DNA of 24,909 bases from Planctomycetota bacterium (GTDB lineage: Bacteria > Planctomycetota > MHYJ01 > WSZJ01 > JACPWG01). Position 1 is the first letter of the stretch. Every line of letters starts with the position of its first letter. Location of the stretch: the NCBI GenBank assembly GCA_016220045.1, contig JACRIP010000541.1:1-24909 (forward strand). Direction: 5' to 3'. The translations under genes and the position numbers were made by a program. The notes beneath the pieces are model-generated. The model worked only from the letters and a program-made list of their open reading frames with translations. It was not told the origin of the DNA and searched no databases. Shown here piece after piece: positions 1-7,436 of this stretch.

Positions 1-215
1 CCCGGCAAACAACCCTCGCAAACCTCGGACCCCAGCGCCGCACACGGTCCATTGCGCGGCGCAACCGTAAAAGAGACAATGTATTATGCGATTTCTTATC
101 GGAAGTCCCGCCGCGGGGCAGGGGGCAACGGGGGACCTAAGTATTACCGAATCTTCATGAGTCGGAAATCCCCGGGAGCGCACGCGGGCGGGTGTGCGGC
201 CGAGTGTTCAACCCG
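1..215. other. Non-coding left flank
   Basis: No gene is visible between the window edge and the end of ruvX. The stretch at about 65-150 is clearly richer in A and T than the rest of the window and holds near-consensus -10 hexamers on both strands (TATTAT at 82-87 on the plus strand, CATAAT on the minus strand). Neither has a convincing -35 at the right distance. If the minus-strand element works, it would drive a gene outside the window. Confidence 0.4.
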
Positions 216-725
216 TTAGGCCGGCGGGGGAGGAGGAGGAGACGGGGAAGGCGCGGGGGAGGGGGCGGGCGCGGCGGCGCGCCCGGGCGGCAGCGCGTCG
301 GGCGGCGGGCCACCGCGCCGGCGCCGCGCCTCCAGGTAGGCGCTCAGGATGAGCTGCGCCGCGACCGTGTTCACGTGCGCCCGCTTCTGCTTGCGCCCCA
401 GCCCGCTGCCGCGCAGCATGTCGGTCGCCTGCACGCTGGTCAGGCGCTCATCGAAGGTCGCCACCGGCAGGTCGAAGACCGCGCGCAAAGTCTTCACGAA
501 GTCCAGCACGGCGCGCGCGCGCGGGCCGACGGAGCCGTTCATGTTGAGCGGCAGGCCGACCACCAGCTCCTCGACCTTGCGTCCTTCGACCAGCTCGACG
601 AGCCGGCCAAGGTCGCTCTCCATCGTGCCGCGCTCGAGCAGCGGGAGGGCCAGGGGAATCCCCGATTCCGCGGAGATCGCGAGACCCACCCGCTTTTCAC
701 CGTAGTCGATCGCCAGCACGCGCAT
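216..725 (-). CDS. ruvX: RuvX/YqgF family Holliday-junction resolvase-like, putative pre-16S rRNA nuclease
   Basis: The RNase H-fold protein YqgF/RuvX matures the 5' end of 16S rRNA and is close to universal in bacteria. The 169-residue protein has the expected order of motifs: AIDYGEKRVGLA at the N-terminus (catalytic Asp6), VVGLPLNMNGS in the middle, DERLTS with the second acidic residue, and the C-terminal helix VNTVAAQLIL. In most family members this last helix begins with an aspartate (DxxAA). Here the codon is AAC, giving Asn, so the third metal ligand appears replaced. The last 30 or so residues are a Pro/Ala/Ser tail ending in a run of prolines, absent from typical members of 135-145 residues. 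The gene lies 18 bp after the TPR gene on the same strand and is probably the last gene of an M1 peptidase-TPR-ruvX operon. Identity is very likely; full activity is less certain. Confidence 0.93.
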   Translation of the reverse strand: MRVLAIDYGEKRVGLAISAESGIPLALPLLERGTMESDLGRLVELVEGRKVEELVVGLPLNMNGSVGPRARAVLDFVKTLRAVFDLPVATFDERLTSVQATDMLRGSGLGRKQKRAHVNTVAAQLILSAYLEARRRRGGPPPDALPPGRAAAPAPSPAPSPSPPPPPPA

Positions 726-743
726 GGGGAGGAGGGCTCGCGC

Positions 744-2063
744 TCAGAGGAGGCGGAGGCTGAACAGGATGACGAGGGTGAGCAGGAGGGCGAGCACCGC
801 CGCGAGCACCGGCGCGCGGCGGCCCACGAGGGGCGCGCGGCGCCAGGTCACGCCGAGCGGCGTGGCGGCCCCTTCGCCGTCGGCGCCGTCGGCCTCGCCG
901 AGCGCGCCGGGTGCCGCGCCGCCCGCGGCCTCCGCGCCGGAGCCCGTCCCCGCTCCCGGGCCCGGCAGTTCCGGCGGCGAGTATCGCCATTTGAGCGCCG
1001 GCGCGCCGTCCCCGACTCCGGCCCGCTGCCCCGACTCCGGCCCCTCCTCCGGCACCACCGCGATCGGCGGCAGGAGGGTCGGCGCGAACGACGTGAAGAG
1101 CCGCGGCAGGCCCGGGTCGCGCGGCCGGTTGCGCTCCACGCGATCCACGTAATCCTTGGCCAGCTTGCCGATCATCGTCTGGTCGTGGCGCGCCAGCGGT
1201 CGCAGCGCGTGCGCGACCTTCGCGGTGCGGAAGCGGGCGAGCGAGCGGAAGGCCGCCAGCGCCTCCGCCTCCCCGGTGGCGTAGACCGCACGCACCAGTT
1301 CGTCGATCTGCTCGAAATCGCGCAGCAGTTGGAACTCCAGGTCGGTCCCTTCGGGCGTGATGCGCGCCACCCGCGCCAGGGTGCGGTAGGCGAAGTCCGG
1401 ATGGCCCGACTGGCGGAGCAGCCGGGCGAGCATGTACCAGCGTTCCGGCCGCTCGCTGCCGGTCAATGCGAGCAGGTCCTCGGCGATCTGGGGAATGCCT
1501 ACGGTACGTCCCTGGGCCACGAAGCACTCCAGGAGGGTGAGGCTGACGGTGAAGAACTCCTGCTGGTCGCGGATCTGGGGGCGGTACTCCTCGATGGTGG
1601 CGGCGGCGAGGTCGTACTTGTGCAGGCGGGCCGCGGCCTCGATGAGGGCGTGGTAGATCGGGCCGGAGCGGCAGCCACGCGCCAGCGCCGCGGTGCAGGT
1701 GGTCGCGGTCTCCGCCAGCCGGCCCAGGCGCAGATACGCGTCGGCGAGGTTCACCGCCACCGCCTCGTGCCCGCCCGAGGGCTCCCAGGCGCGCAGGTAG
1801 CACGCCAACGCGGCCTCGGCGTCCCCGGTGCGCGCGCGCAACGCGCCCAGGTTGTTGGCCGCGATCCACGAGTCCGGCGTCGCGATCAGGATCGCCTCGT
1901 AGGCGACCTCGGCTTCGGCGAAGCGCCGCTCGTCCGCCAGGGCCTGCGCCTCGCGCAGCCGCTCCGCCCGCGTCCCCGCCGACGGCGCGGCATGCCCGCC
2001 CAGCAGCTCGGCGGTGTCTACGGCATTCACCGGGCCGGAGCCCGCGGCCTCGCGCGCGCTCAT
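744..2063 (-). CDS. Tail-anchored tetratricopeptide repeat (TPR) protein
   Basis: This is a 439-residue protein of unknown specific role. The first 250 or so residues form TPR-like helix pairs, for example WIAANNLGALRARTGDAEAA and VAVNLADAYLRLGRLAETA, which usually scaffold protein-protein contacts. A Gly/Ala/Pro-rich linker follows. The protein ends with a single hydrophobic helix (VLAAVLALLLTLVILFSL) and almost no residues after it, so it is probably C-terminally anchored with its TPR part in the cytoplasm. The reading frame stays open upstream inside the M1 peptidase gene. I chose the ATG at 2063 because it overlaps the TGA of that gene as ATGA, a usual sign of translational coupling. ruvX follows 18 bp later. 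There is no clear function; a membrane-associated adaptor is inference. Confidence 0.8.
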   Translation of the reverse strand: MSAREAAGSGPVNAVDTAELLGGHAAPSAGTRAERLREAQALADERRFAEAEVAYEAILIATPDSWIAANNLGALRARTGDAEAALACYLRAWEPSGGHEAVAVNLADAYLRLGRLAETATTCTAALARGCRSGPIYHALIEAAARLHKYDLAAATIEEYRPQIRDQQEFFTVSLTLLECFVAQGRTVGIPQIAEDLLALTGSERPERWYMLARLLRQSGHPDFAYRTLARVARITPEGTDLEFQLLRDFEQIDELVRAVYATGEAEALAAFRSLARFRTAKVAHALRPLARHDQTMIGKLAKDYVDRVERNRPRDPGLPRLFTSFAPTLLPPIAVVPEEGPESGQRAGVGDGAPALKWRYSPPELPGPGAGTGSGAEAAGGAAPGALGEADGADGEGAATPLGVTWRRAPLVGRRAPVLAAVLALLLTLVILFSLRLL

Positions 2064-3856
2064 TTCGTCCCGCCCAGCAGTTCCTGCAGCATCTCCTCGA
2101 TCTCCTTCGCATCGGCGCCGCCGCCCCCGCCGTTGCCCAGCAGCTCCTTGAGCAGCGGATTGTCGAAAATCGAGCCCTCCATCCCGCCGATGTCCTCGAC
2201 CCCGTGCGTTTCCAGGATCCAGCGCCGGTAGAGCGCGTCCACCTCCGCCTGCCGCCCCGCCGCGCGCGCGACCGCGTCCGTGAAGTCCTTCGGCTGCGCC
2301 ACCAGGAAATAGCGCGAACGGAAATACTCCTGCGCCCCCGCTTCCCAGGCGCCGACCCCGACCCGCTTGCGCAGTTCGAGCAGGTAGAGCGCGCCCTTGC
2401 CGTAGACGATCGCCGAATACTGGATCGAACTCTTGAAGGCCGCGGTCGGGCTCAACACCGGCATGTCCTGGCCGCCGAACATCCCCATCATCTGGAAGGG
2501 CGCCTTCAGGTTCATCTGGATCGCCTGCTTCGCCGCCTCCTCCCCTTTCAGCTTCTCGAAATAGATCGCCGAGGTGCAGTTCGCCAGCGCTTCGTCGATG
2601 AACGGATAGGTCTGCGAATCGCTGCCCACCGTCGAATTCCACCACTGGTGCGAGACCTCGTGGACCACCGTGAACTCGAGCATCGCCTCGACGTCGATCG
2701 CCCCGGCGCCCGAGAACTGCTGCATCAACTCCGCGAGCTTGCCGCCCGCGCCGCTCGCCGCGGCCGCCTTGGGGTAGAACTGCGAGTTTATCGTCACGCA
2801 GCCGGGGAACTCCACGCCGCCGGCGCCGCCCTTGAGGTTGGCCTCCACCAGGTCGAGTTCGAGCCAGGGATAGGGCCCGTACATGCGGTTGTAGAGCGCC
2901 AGGGCGTCCGCCGCGTATTGCAGGACCTTTTTCCCGCCCTCCTCGTCGCCGGGCAGATACCAGGAATTCACCGTAGTCCCATCCACCACCCGGCTCGCGC
3001 GCGCGTACTTGCGGCTCATCTGCACCACGAAATCGCGCACAAACCCGGCGCGGTAGGTGCGCGTGACCAGGCCGCCGCCCTTATCCTCTTCGGCGACCAG
3101 CATGCCGGTGCAGGCGATCTGCATTTCCTTCGGGACGGTCAGGGAAACCTCGTAGTTCGCGGTTTCGAAGAACCCGAAGTCGCCCATGCCGGTCGGGACT
3201 TTCGTGTCCCAGCCCTGCGTGTTCTCGAAGGTGGCGAGCGCGGGGTACCACATGGCCATGTTGAGCGTGCCGCGGATGCAGGCGTAGAGTCCGTAGTCGC
3301 CGGACTTTTCCTTCGACTGCTGACCGAGCATCTCGCCGAGCTGGTCCATGCCCTGTGCCATCAGGTCCTTCTGTTCGCCGCTCGAGCGCGGCAGGATGCC
3401 CTTCCACACGACGTGGACGCGCGCGGTGGCGCGCGGGCGCAGCGGCTTCGGGAGCGGCAGGCGCAGCAGGGTGCCGTCGAGCGTGAAGGCGACCTCCTGT
3501 CCGTCCACGCCGGCCGCCTGTACGACGATGTTGCGCGTGTCTTCTTCGGCGACGAACTTCGCGTTGGGGTAGACGTGGAGGTAGATCTCGTTCCAGGCCG
3601 CGGCGGAGCGATTGGTGAGATCGATGGTCTCGCGGCCGGAGAAAGTCAGGAAGTCGGGGTCAAGGGTGAAGTCGATACGGTAAACGCTGGGGGAGAGGAC
3701 GCGGTCGGCGTAACGGCGCGCGGCGGGCGTGAGGGTGGCGCGGAAGGGGTCGGGCTCCTCGGCCGGGCTCGGGCCTGCGCCGAGCAGGGCGAGCGCCGCG
3801 AGCGCGAGGGCGGGCAGCGGGCGACGCCGGAGCGGGACGGTCGGGAAGCGGGGCAT
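2060..3856 (-). CDS. Exported M1 family metallopeptidase (aminopeptidase N-like)
   Basis: M1 enzymes are zinc aminopeptidases. The 598-residue protein starts with a Sec-type signal: basic residues, then LPALALAALALLGAGPSPA with likely cleavage near residue 32. It should act outside the cytoplasm. The zinc motif HEVSHQWW lies at about residues 397-404, and the third ligand Glu is in DEALAN about 20 residues later, the HExxH-x18-E pattern of clan MA. The substrate-binding GxMEN motif appears as GGVEFPG near residue 345, a variant seen in distant bacterial M1-like proteins, so substrate preference cannot be read from it. A beta-sandwich N-terminal domain precedes the catalytic part, and the C-terminal helical domain is short compared with the 850-900 residues of PepN. 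A GGAGAG ribosome site precedes the ATG. The stop overlaps the TPR gene start. A promoter is visible at 3896-3925. Confidence 0.9.
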   Translation of the reverse strand: MPRFPTVPLRRRPLPALALAALALLGAGPSPAEEPDPFRATLTPAARRYADRVLSPSVYRIDFTLDPDFLTFSGRETIDLTNRSAAAWNEIYLHVYPNAKFVAEEDTRNIVVQAAGVDGQEVAFTLDGTLLRLPLPKPLRPRATARVHVVWKGILPRSSGEQKDLMAQGMDQLGEMLGQQSKEKSGDYGLYACIRGTLNMAMWYPALATFENTQGWDTKVPTGMGDFGFFETANYEVSLTVPKEMQIACTGMLVAEEDKGGGLVTRTYRAGFVRDFVVQMSRKYARASRVVDGTTVNSWYLPGDEEGGKKVLQYAADALALYNRMYGPYPWLELDLVEANLKGGAGGVEFPGCVTINSQFYPKAAAASGAGGKLAELMQQFSGAGAIDVEAMLEFTVVHEVSHQWWNSTVGSDSQTYPFIDEALANCTSAIYFEKLKGEEAAKQAIQMNLKAPFQMMGMFGGQDMPVLSPTAAFKSSIQYSAIVYGKGALYLLELRKRVGVGAWEAGAQEYFRSRYFLVAQPKDFTDAVARAAGRQAEVDALYRRWILETHGVEDIGGMEGSIFDNPLLKELLGNGGGGGADAKEIEEMLQELLGGTK

Positions 3857-3895
3857 GGGAGGCTCTCCAGGAGTCGGCGGATGGGAGGTGCGCTC

Positions 3896-3925
3896 ATTTT
3901 AACGAGTGCGGTCGGCGAGTGTCCA
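3896..3925 (-). promoter_or_regulatory. Sigma70-like promoter of the M1 peptidase operon
   Basis: Read on the minus strand, TGGACA (3925-3920) and TAAAAT (3901-3896) are separated by 18 bp. Each matches the consensus at five of six positions. The predicted start near 3889 gives a leader of about 33 nt to the ATG at 3856. The hsdR upstream region has a very similar TGGACT-N17-TAAAAT. Confidence 0.6.
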
Positions 3926-3956
3926 GGGATTTCGGGGCTTCCCGGGGAGAAATCGC

Positions 3957-3984
3957 TTGAACCGAGCGCGTCGGCGGGTATGAT
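3957..3984 (+). promoter_or_regulatory. Sigma70-like promoter for the Rieske gene
   Basis: TTGAAC (3957-3962) and TATGAT (3979-3984) are separated by 16 bp. It is divergent from the M1 operon promoter about 30 bp away, so the two start regions share a short control segment. The predicted transcript starts near 3991 and runs into the octamer repeats before the Rieske reading frame. Confidence 0.55.
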
Positions 3985-4016
3985 GGTCCGCCCACAACTG
4001 CCCGATTCATCGTGTG

Positions 4017-4143
4017 GGTGATTTGGTGATTGCGCGATTGGGTGATTTGGACCCGATGGCTGTGGACCGTGACCCCGCGCCCGCACGCCCCGAAGTTCCG
4101 TCCGGCAATCACCCGATCGCCAAATCGCCCATTCACCCGATCG
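4017..4143. repeat. Two opposed octamer-period repeat arrays (GGTGATTn family)
   Basis: At 4017-4048 there are four consecutive 8-bp units: GGTGATTT, GGTGATTG, CGCGATTG and GGTGATTT. At 4106-4137 the same kind of unit occurs on the other strand: CAATCACC, CGATCGCC, AAATCGCC and CATTCACC. The two arrays are inverted relative to each other with about 57 bp between them and could fold into a loose hairpin. They lie in the 5' part of the Rieske frame, where they would encode low-complexity residues if translated. Confidence 0.7.
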
Positions 4144-4502
4144 AAGGGCCGCCCAGCCCGCGCCCCGGGACAGGTTCTTCGCCTGCGAACCCCACCTGGG
4201 TTCGGCTCGCCGCGGTCGCCGACCTCGCCGCTGTGGCCCCCGGAAGCTGCCGCGAGCTCCGCGTCGCAGACCGGGTCATCGCCCTGGTCAACGACGCCGG
4301 GACGCTGCGCGCGCTCGACGCCGTCTGCCCGCATCGCCACGGGCTGCTCTCCGGCGGCCGCGTCGCGAACGGCGTCCTCGCCTGCCCCCAGCACGGCTGG
4401 CCCTTCGACGTGACCACCGGCGCCTGCGTGGACAACCCGGCCATCCGCGTCCGCCTCTACCCGGTCAAGATCGAGGCCGGCGAACTCCTGATCGAACTGT
4501 AG
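4056..4502 (+). CDS. Small Rieske-type [2Fe-2S] ferredoxin (NirD-like)
   Basis: Rieske domains carry a [2Fe-2S] cluster held by two Cys and two His and pass electrons to oxygenases or reductases. The two binding boxes are clear: CPHRHG (Cys91 and His93 counted from the ATG at 4056) and CPQHGW (Cys110 and His113), followed by the usual PFDVTTG strand. No signal peptide or membrane segment is seen, so it is probably soluble and cytoplasmic. The domain starts near TWVRLAAVADL, about 47 residues after the chosen ATG. The residues before it come from octamer repeats and are unlikely to be folded. The frame is open from a GTG at 4014, no good ribosome site decides the start, and no start codon lies closer to the domain. 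A promoter sits at 3957-3984. No partner oxygenase is adjacent, so its electron acceptor is unknown. Confidence 0.82.
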   Translation: MAVDRDPAPARPEVPSGNHPIAKSPIHPIEGPPSPRPGTGSSPANPTWVRLAAVADLAAVAPGSCRELRVADRVIALVNDAGTLRALDAVCPHRHGLLSGGRVANGVLACPQHGWPFDVTTGACVDNPAIRVRLYPVKIEAGELLIEL

Positions 4503-4581
4503 ACCCTGCGCCCACTCCGCGCCGCGCCGCACCGCAACGGCCGGCTCGCTCTATCCTGCGTATACCCGAGAGGAGTCCCCC

Positions 4582-5370
4582 ATGACCAAGAAGCTCGTCG
4601 AGTACCGCGTCGAACGCGGCGTGGCGATCCTGGAAATGAACGATCCGCCCGCGAACACGTACACCCACGAGATGATGAAAGACCTCGACGAAGCCATCGT
4701 CGCGGCCCGCTTCGACGACAAGGTCGCCGTCATCCTGCTCACCGGCAAGGGGGACAAGTTCTTCTCCGCCGGCGCCAACATCAAGATGCTCGCCAGCGTC
4801 ACCCCGGACTTCAAGTACTACTTCTGCCTGCACGCCAACGAGACCCTCTCGCGCCTCGAGCAGACGCCGAAGCTGACGATCGCCGCGATCAACGGCAATT
4901 GCGTCGGCGGCGGCCTCGAGATCGCCATGGCCTGCGACCTGCGCATCGCGCGCAAGGGCGACTCCAAGTTCGGCCTGCCCGAGGTCACGCTCGGCGTGCT
5001 CCCCGGCACCGGCGGCACCCAGCGCCTCGTGCGCATCGTCGGCAAGGCCCGCGCCATCGAACTGATGTGCTCGGGCCGCCTCTTCAACTACGAAGAGGCC
5101 CTCGCGCTCAACATCGTCACCATGGCCTTCGAACACGAGAACTTCATGGCCAAGGTCATGGACTACGCGGCCCAGTACACCCCGCCCGCCAAGGCCTCCG
5201 TCGCGGTCGGCCGCATCAAGCGCTCGGTCCAGAGCGGCGCCGAGATCCCCTTCGAGTACGCGCTCGCCCTCGAACGGGAGCTGCAGGCCCAGCTCTTCAA
5301 GAGCGCCGATGCCAAGGAAGGCCTGACCGCCTACGTCGAGAAGCGCACCCCGAATTTCCTCGCGCGCTGA
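4582..5370 (+). CDS. Enoyl-CoA hydratase/isomerase (crotonase) family protein
   Basis: Crotonases add water to trans-2-enoyl-CoA in beta-oxidation and related pathways. The protein is 262 residues, the normal length. The oxyanion-hole region FSAGANIKML is present, and both catalytic glutamates of true hydratases are kept: Glu113 in GGGLEIAMACD and Glu134 in GLPEVTLGVLPGTGGTQRL. The C-terminal helices used in trimer contacts are present. This favours a real hydratase over an isomerase or a dehalogenase-like member, but the acyl substrate cannot be told. A GAGAGGAG ribosome site sits 6 nt before the ATG. A TATCCT element (4552-4557) could be a -10 but lacks a good -35. A tiny membrane protein gene and an aldehyde dehydrogenase follow on the same strand, so this may be a small catabolic operon. 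Confidence 0.9.
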   Translation: MTKKLVEYRVERGVAILEMNDPPANTYTHEMMKDLDEAIVAARFDDKVAVILLTGKGDKFFSAGANIKMLASVTPDFKYYFCLHANETLSRLEQTPKLTIAAINGNCVGGGLEIAMACDLRIARKGDSKFGLPEVTLGVLPGTGGTQRLVRIVGKARAIELMCSGRLFNYEEALALNIVTMAFEHENFMAKVMDYAAQYTPPAKASVAVGRIKRSVQSGAEIPFEYALALERELQAQLFKSADAKEGLTAYVEKRTPNFLAR

Positions 5371-5459
5371 CCTCCCCAGCGACCGCAATGCCCGCACACT
5401 GAGCCCGCGGCGCCGGTTCCCGTGCGAACGGAAGCCGGCGCCGCGGGAGGCATCTCCCC

Positions 5460-5567
5460 ATGAACGCCGACGCCCGCCGTTTCCTGCTCGTCGCCCTCGC
5501 CGGCATCCTCTTCGTCGCCCTCCTCACCGCCCTCTGGAAGCTTCTGCTCCGGGGCCTCCCCGGGTAG
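5460..5567 (+). CDS. 35-residue single-helix membrane protein
   Basis: This short frame lies between the crotonase and aldehyde dehydrogenase genes. A GGGAGG ribosome site is placed about 9 nt before the ATG. The product has a short charged head (MNADARR), one hydrophobic helix (FLLVALAGILFVALLTALW) and a short basic end (KLLLRGLPG), so it would span the membrane once. The next gene begins 21 bp after its stop. Spacing, ribosome site and amino-acid pattern support a real small protein. I recognise no family and can give no function. A chance reading frame remains possible at this GC content. Confidence 0.55.
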   Translation: MNADARRFLLVALAGILFVALLTALWKLLLRGLPG

Positions 5568-5588
5568 TCACCTGAAAGGGTCCGCCGC

Positions 5589-7124
5589 ATGGCCAGTGTC
5601 CCCGCCCCCTCCTCCGCCCCCTCCTCCGCCGCCTCCCCCGCCCCCTCCGCGAACGTGCCGACGACCATGACCTTCCCTGTCAAGGCCGGCCGGCTCCTGA
5701 TCGGCGGTCGCTGGGTCGACGCCCTCGCCGGCAAGACCTTCGCCGACGTCAACCCCGCCACCGAGGAGATCGTCGCCCAGATCGCCGCCGGCGAGGCCGA
5801 AGATACGGACGCCGCCGTGGCCGCCGCCCGCAAGGCCTTCGAGGAGAAGCCCTGGGCGACGATGGCCGCCGCCGACCGCGCCAAGCTGCTCTGGAAGATC
5901 GGCGACCTCGTCATGAAGCACGCCGACGAGCTCGCCTACCTCGAGACCATCGATTGCGGCAAGCCGATCGCCGAATCGCGCAACATCGACATCCCCATGG
6001 TCGCCGAGATCTTCTACTACTACGCCGGCTGGGCGACCAAGATCTCGGGCGATACGATTCCGGTGCGCGGCAACTTCTTCGCCTACACCCTGCGCGAGCC
6101 GGTGGGCGTCGTCGCGGCCATCACGCCCTGGAACTTCCCGCTGCTGCTCGCCGCCTGGAAGATCGCCCCGGCGCTGTGTGCGGGAAACACCGTAATCCTC
6201 AAGCCCTCCTCGAACACCCCGCTGACTGCGCTGCGTTTCGGCGAACTGGTGCAGGAGGCGGGCGTTCCCGACGGCGTGTTCAACGTCCTCACCGGGTCCG
6301 GGCGCGGCTGCGGCATGGCGCTCGTCCGCCATCCCGGCGTGGACAAGATCGCCTTCACGGGCGAGACCTCGACCGGCCAGATGATCATGCGCGAGGCCGC
6401 GGGCACGGTGAAGAAGCTCTCGCTCGAGCTCGGCGGCAAGTCGCCGAACATCATTCTCGCCGACGCCGACGTCGACGCGGCGGCGCGCGGCGCGGTCTCG
6501 GGCATCTTCTACAACAAGGGCGAGGTGTGCGCGGCCGGCTCGCGGCTCTTCGTCGCCGCCTCCGTGCACGACGCGGTCGTGGAGCAGGTGGTGGCGCGCG
6601 CGAAGAAGATGGTGCCGGGCGATCCGCTCGACCCGAAAACGCGCATGGGCCCGGTGGCGGGCAAGGACCAGTTCGAGAAGGTGCTCGGCTACTGTCAGGC
6701 GGGGAAGGCGGAGGGCGCGGCGCTCAAGACCGGCGGCGAGCGCGCCGTGGTCGGCGCGGGCAAGGGCTGGTTCATCCATCCGACGGTCTTCGACGGCGTG
6801 AAGAACGACATGAAGATCGCGCGCGAGGAGATCTTCGGTCCGGTGCTGTCCGTCCTGACGTTCACCGACGAGGAGGAGGCGGTCCGGCAGGCGAACGACA
6901 CCTGCTACGGCCTGGCGGCGGCGGTATGGACGAAGGACGTGAAGAAGGCGCACCGGGTGGCGCGGCGGCTGAAGGCGGGGACGGTGTGGGTGAACACCTA
7001 CAACTACTACGATCCGGCGATGCCCTTCGGCGGCTACAAGCAGAGCGGGTTCGGGCGCGAGCTGGGCGAGCACGCGCTCGACCAGTACACCCAGGTGAAA
7101 TCCGTATGTGTGGACCTGTCGTAG
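5589..7124 (+). CDS. NAD(P)-dependent aldehyde dehydrogenase
   Basis: ALDH superfamily enzymes oxidise aldehydes to carboxylic acids with NAD(P)+. The 511-residue protein has all core catalytic residues at the standard spacing: Asn182 in TPWNFPLLL, Glu280 in LELGGKSPN and nucleophile Cys314 in NKGEVCAAGSR (34 residues after Glu280). The cofactor segment VFNVLTGSG and the late EEIFGPVLSVLTF motif are also present. It resembles the betaine/phenylacetaldehyde-type hydrolytic group, but the substrate cannot be fixed. A GAAAGGG ribosome site precedes the ATG at 5589. The first 27 or so residues are a Pro/Ala/Ser-rich extension; a second Met at residue 27 (MTFPVKAG) starts the usual domain and could be an alternative start. 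It lies downstream of the crotonase and the small membrane protein and may use the aldehyde from that pathway, which is inference. Confidence 0.92.
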   Translation: MASVPAPSSAPSSAASPAPSANVPTTMTFPVKAGRLLIGGRWVDALAGKTFADVNPATEEIVAQIAAGEAEDTDAAVAAARKAFEEKPWATMAAADRAKLLWKIGDLVMKHADELAYLETIDCGKPIAESRNIDIPMVAEIFYYYAGWATKISGDTIPVRGNFFAYTLREPVGVVAAITPWNFPLLLAAWKIAPALCAGNTVILKPSSNTPLTALRFGELVQEAGVPDGVFNVLTGSGRGCGMALVRHPGVDKIAFTGETSTGQMIMREAAGTVKKLSLELGGKSPNIILADADVDAAARGAVSGIFYNKGEVCAAGSRLFVAASVHDAVVEQVVARAKKMVPGDPLDPKTRMGPVAGKDQFEKVLGYCQAGKAEGAALKTGGERAVVGAGKGWFIHPTVFDGVKNDMKIAREEIFGPVLSVLTFTDEEEAVRQANDTCYGLAAAVWTKDVKKAHRVARRLKAGTVWVNTYNYYDPAMPFGGYKQSGFGRELGEHALDQYTQVKSVCVDLS

Positions 7125-7160
7125 CGCGGGCGCGGGAGGGGGCGCGGGAGGTGGTAGGCG

Positions 7161-7190
7161 CGGCGGCGGAGTCCATGGCCGCCGCCGCCG
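7161..7190 (+). terminator. GC-only hairpin after the aldehyde dehydrogenase gene
   Basis: A 9-bp stem, CGGCGGCGG (7161-7169) with CCGCCGCCG (7182-7190), starts 36 bp after the stop codon. There is no T-tract; ATTGTAG repeats follow at once. It may slow or end transcription or protect the 3' end, but is not a canonical intrinsic terminator. Confidence 0.35.
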
Positions 7191-7191
7191 G

Positions 7192-7223
7192 ATTGTAGAT
7201 TGCAGAATGAAGATTGTAGATTG
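7192..7223. repeat. Heptamer tandem array (ATTGTAG)
   Basis: Four consecutive 7-bp units, ATTGTAG, ATTGCAG, AATGAAG and ATTGTAG, are followed by a partial ATTG. The block is AT-rich in a very GC-rich setting. Degenerate heptamer arrays of this type are known as STRR elements in cyanobacteria; no relation is claimed. Confidence 0.7.
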
Positions 7224-7239
7224 ACCCGGGGCTTGTAGT

Positions 7240-7279
7240 CCCGGGCTTCAGCCCGGGTCTTCACCGGGCTTCAGCCCGG
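7240..7279. repeat. Two copies of the palindrome CCGGGCTTCAGCCCGG
   Basis: The 16-bp palindrome occurs at 7241-7256, extended to 18 bp at 7240-7257, and again at 7264-7279, with 7 bp between the 16-bp cores. Each could form a 6-7 bp stem. They fill the gap between the converging aldehyde dehydrogenase and TMTC-like genes and could act as a bidirectional stop for transcription. Confidence 0.65.
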
Positions 7280-7369
7280 TTTCCCGGTTCACCCGCCGCG
7301 CCGACCCCGGCGCGCCGCCGCACACCCCGCGGGTGGACCGGGTCGCCCATGCGGCGCTCCGGCGGCGAT

Positions 7370-7401
7370 GAGACAATGTGACAATCCCACAATGAGACAA
7401 T
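7370..7401. repeat. Octamer tandem array (nnnACAAT)
   Basis: Four exact 8-bp steps, GAGACAAT, GTGACAAT, CCCACAAT and GAGACAAT, share the ACAAT core. Together with the ATTGTAG array and the palindromes it fills the 311-bp gap between 7125 and 7436, in which I see no gene. Confidence 0.7.
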
Positions 7402-7436
7402 TCGCCGGCCCCCCGCTCCCTCCCTCCGCCCTCCAC

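Noticed and set aside
3646..4086. Minus-strand frame reading through the GGTGATT repeats upstream of the M1 gene
   Set aside because: It overlaps the signal-peptide coding part of the M1 gene in another frame and the product is low-complexity repeat translation.
4017..4143. CRISPR array
   Set aside because: Units are 8 bp, contiguous and degenerate, with no spacers of 25-40 bp and no cas genes in the window.
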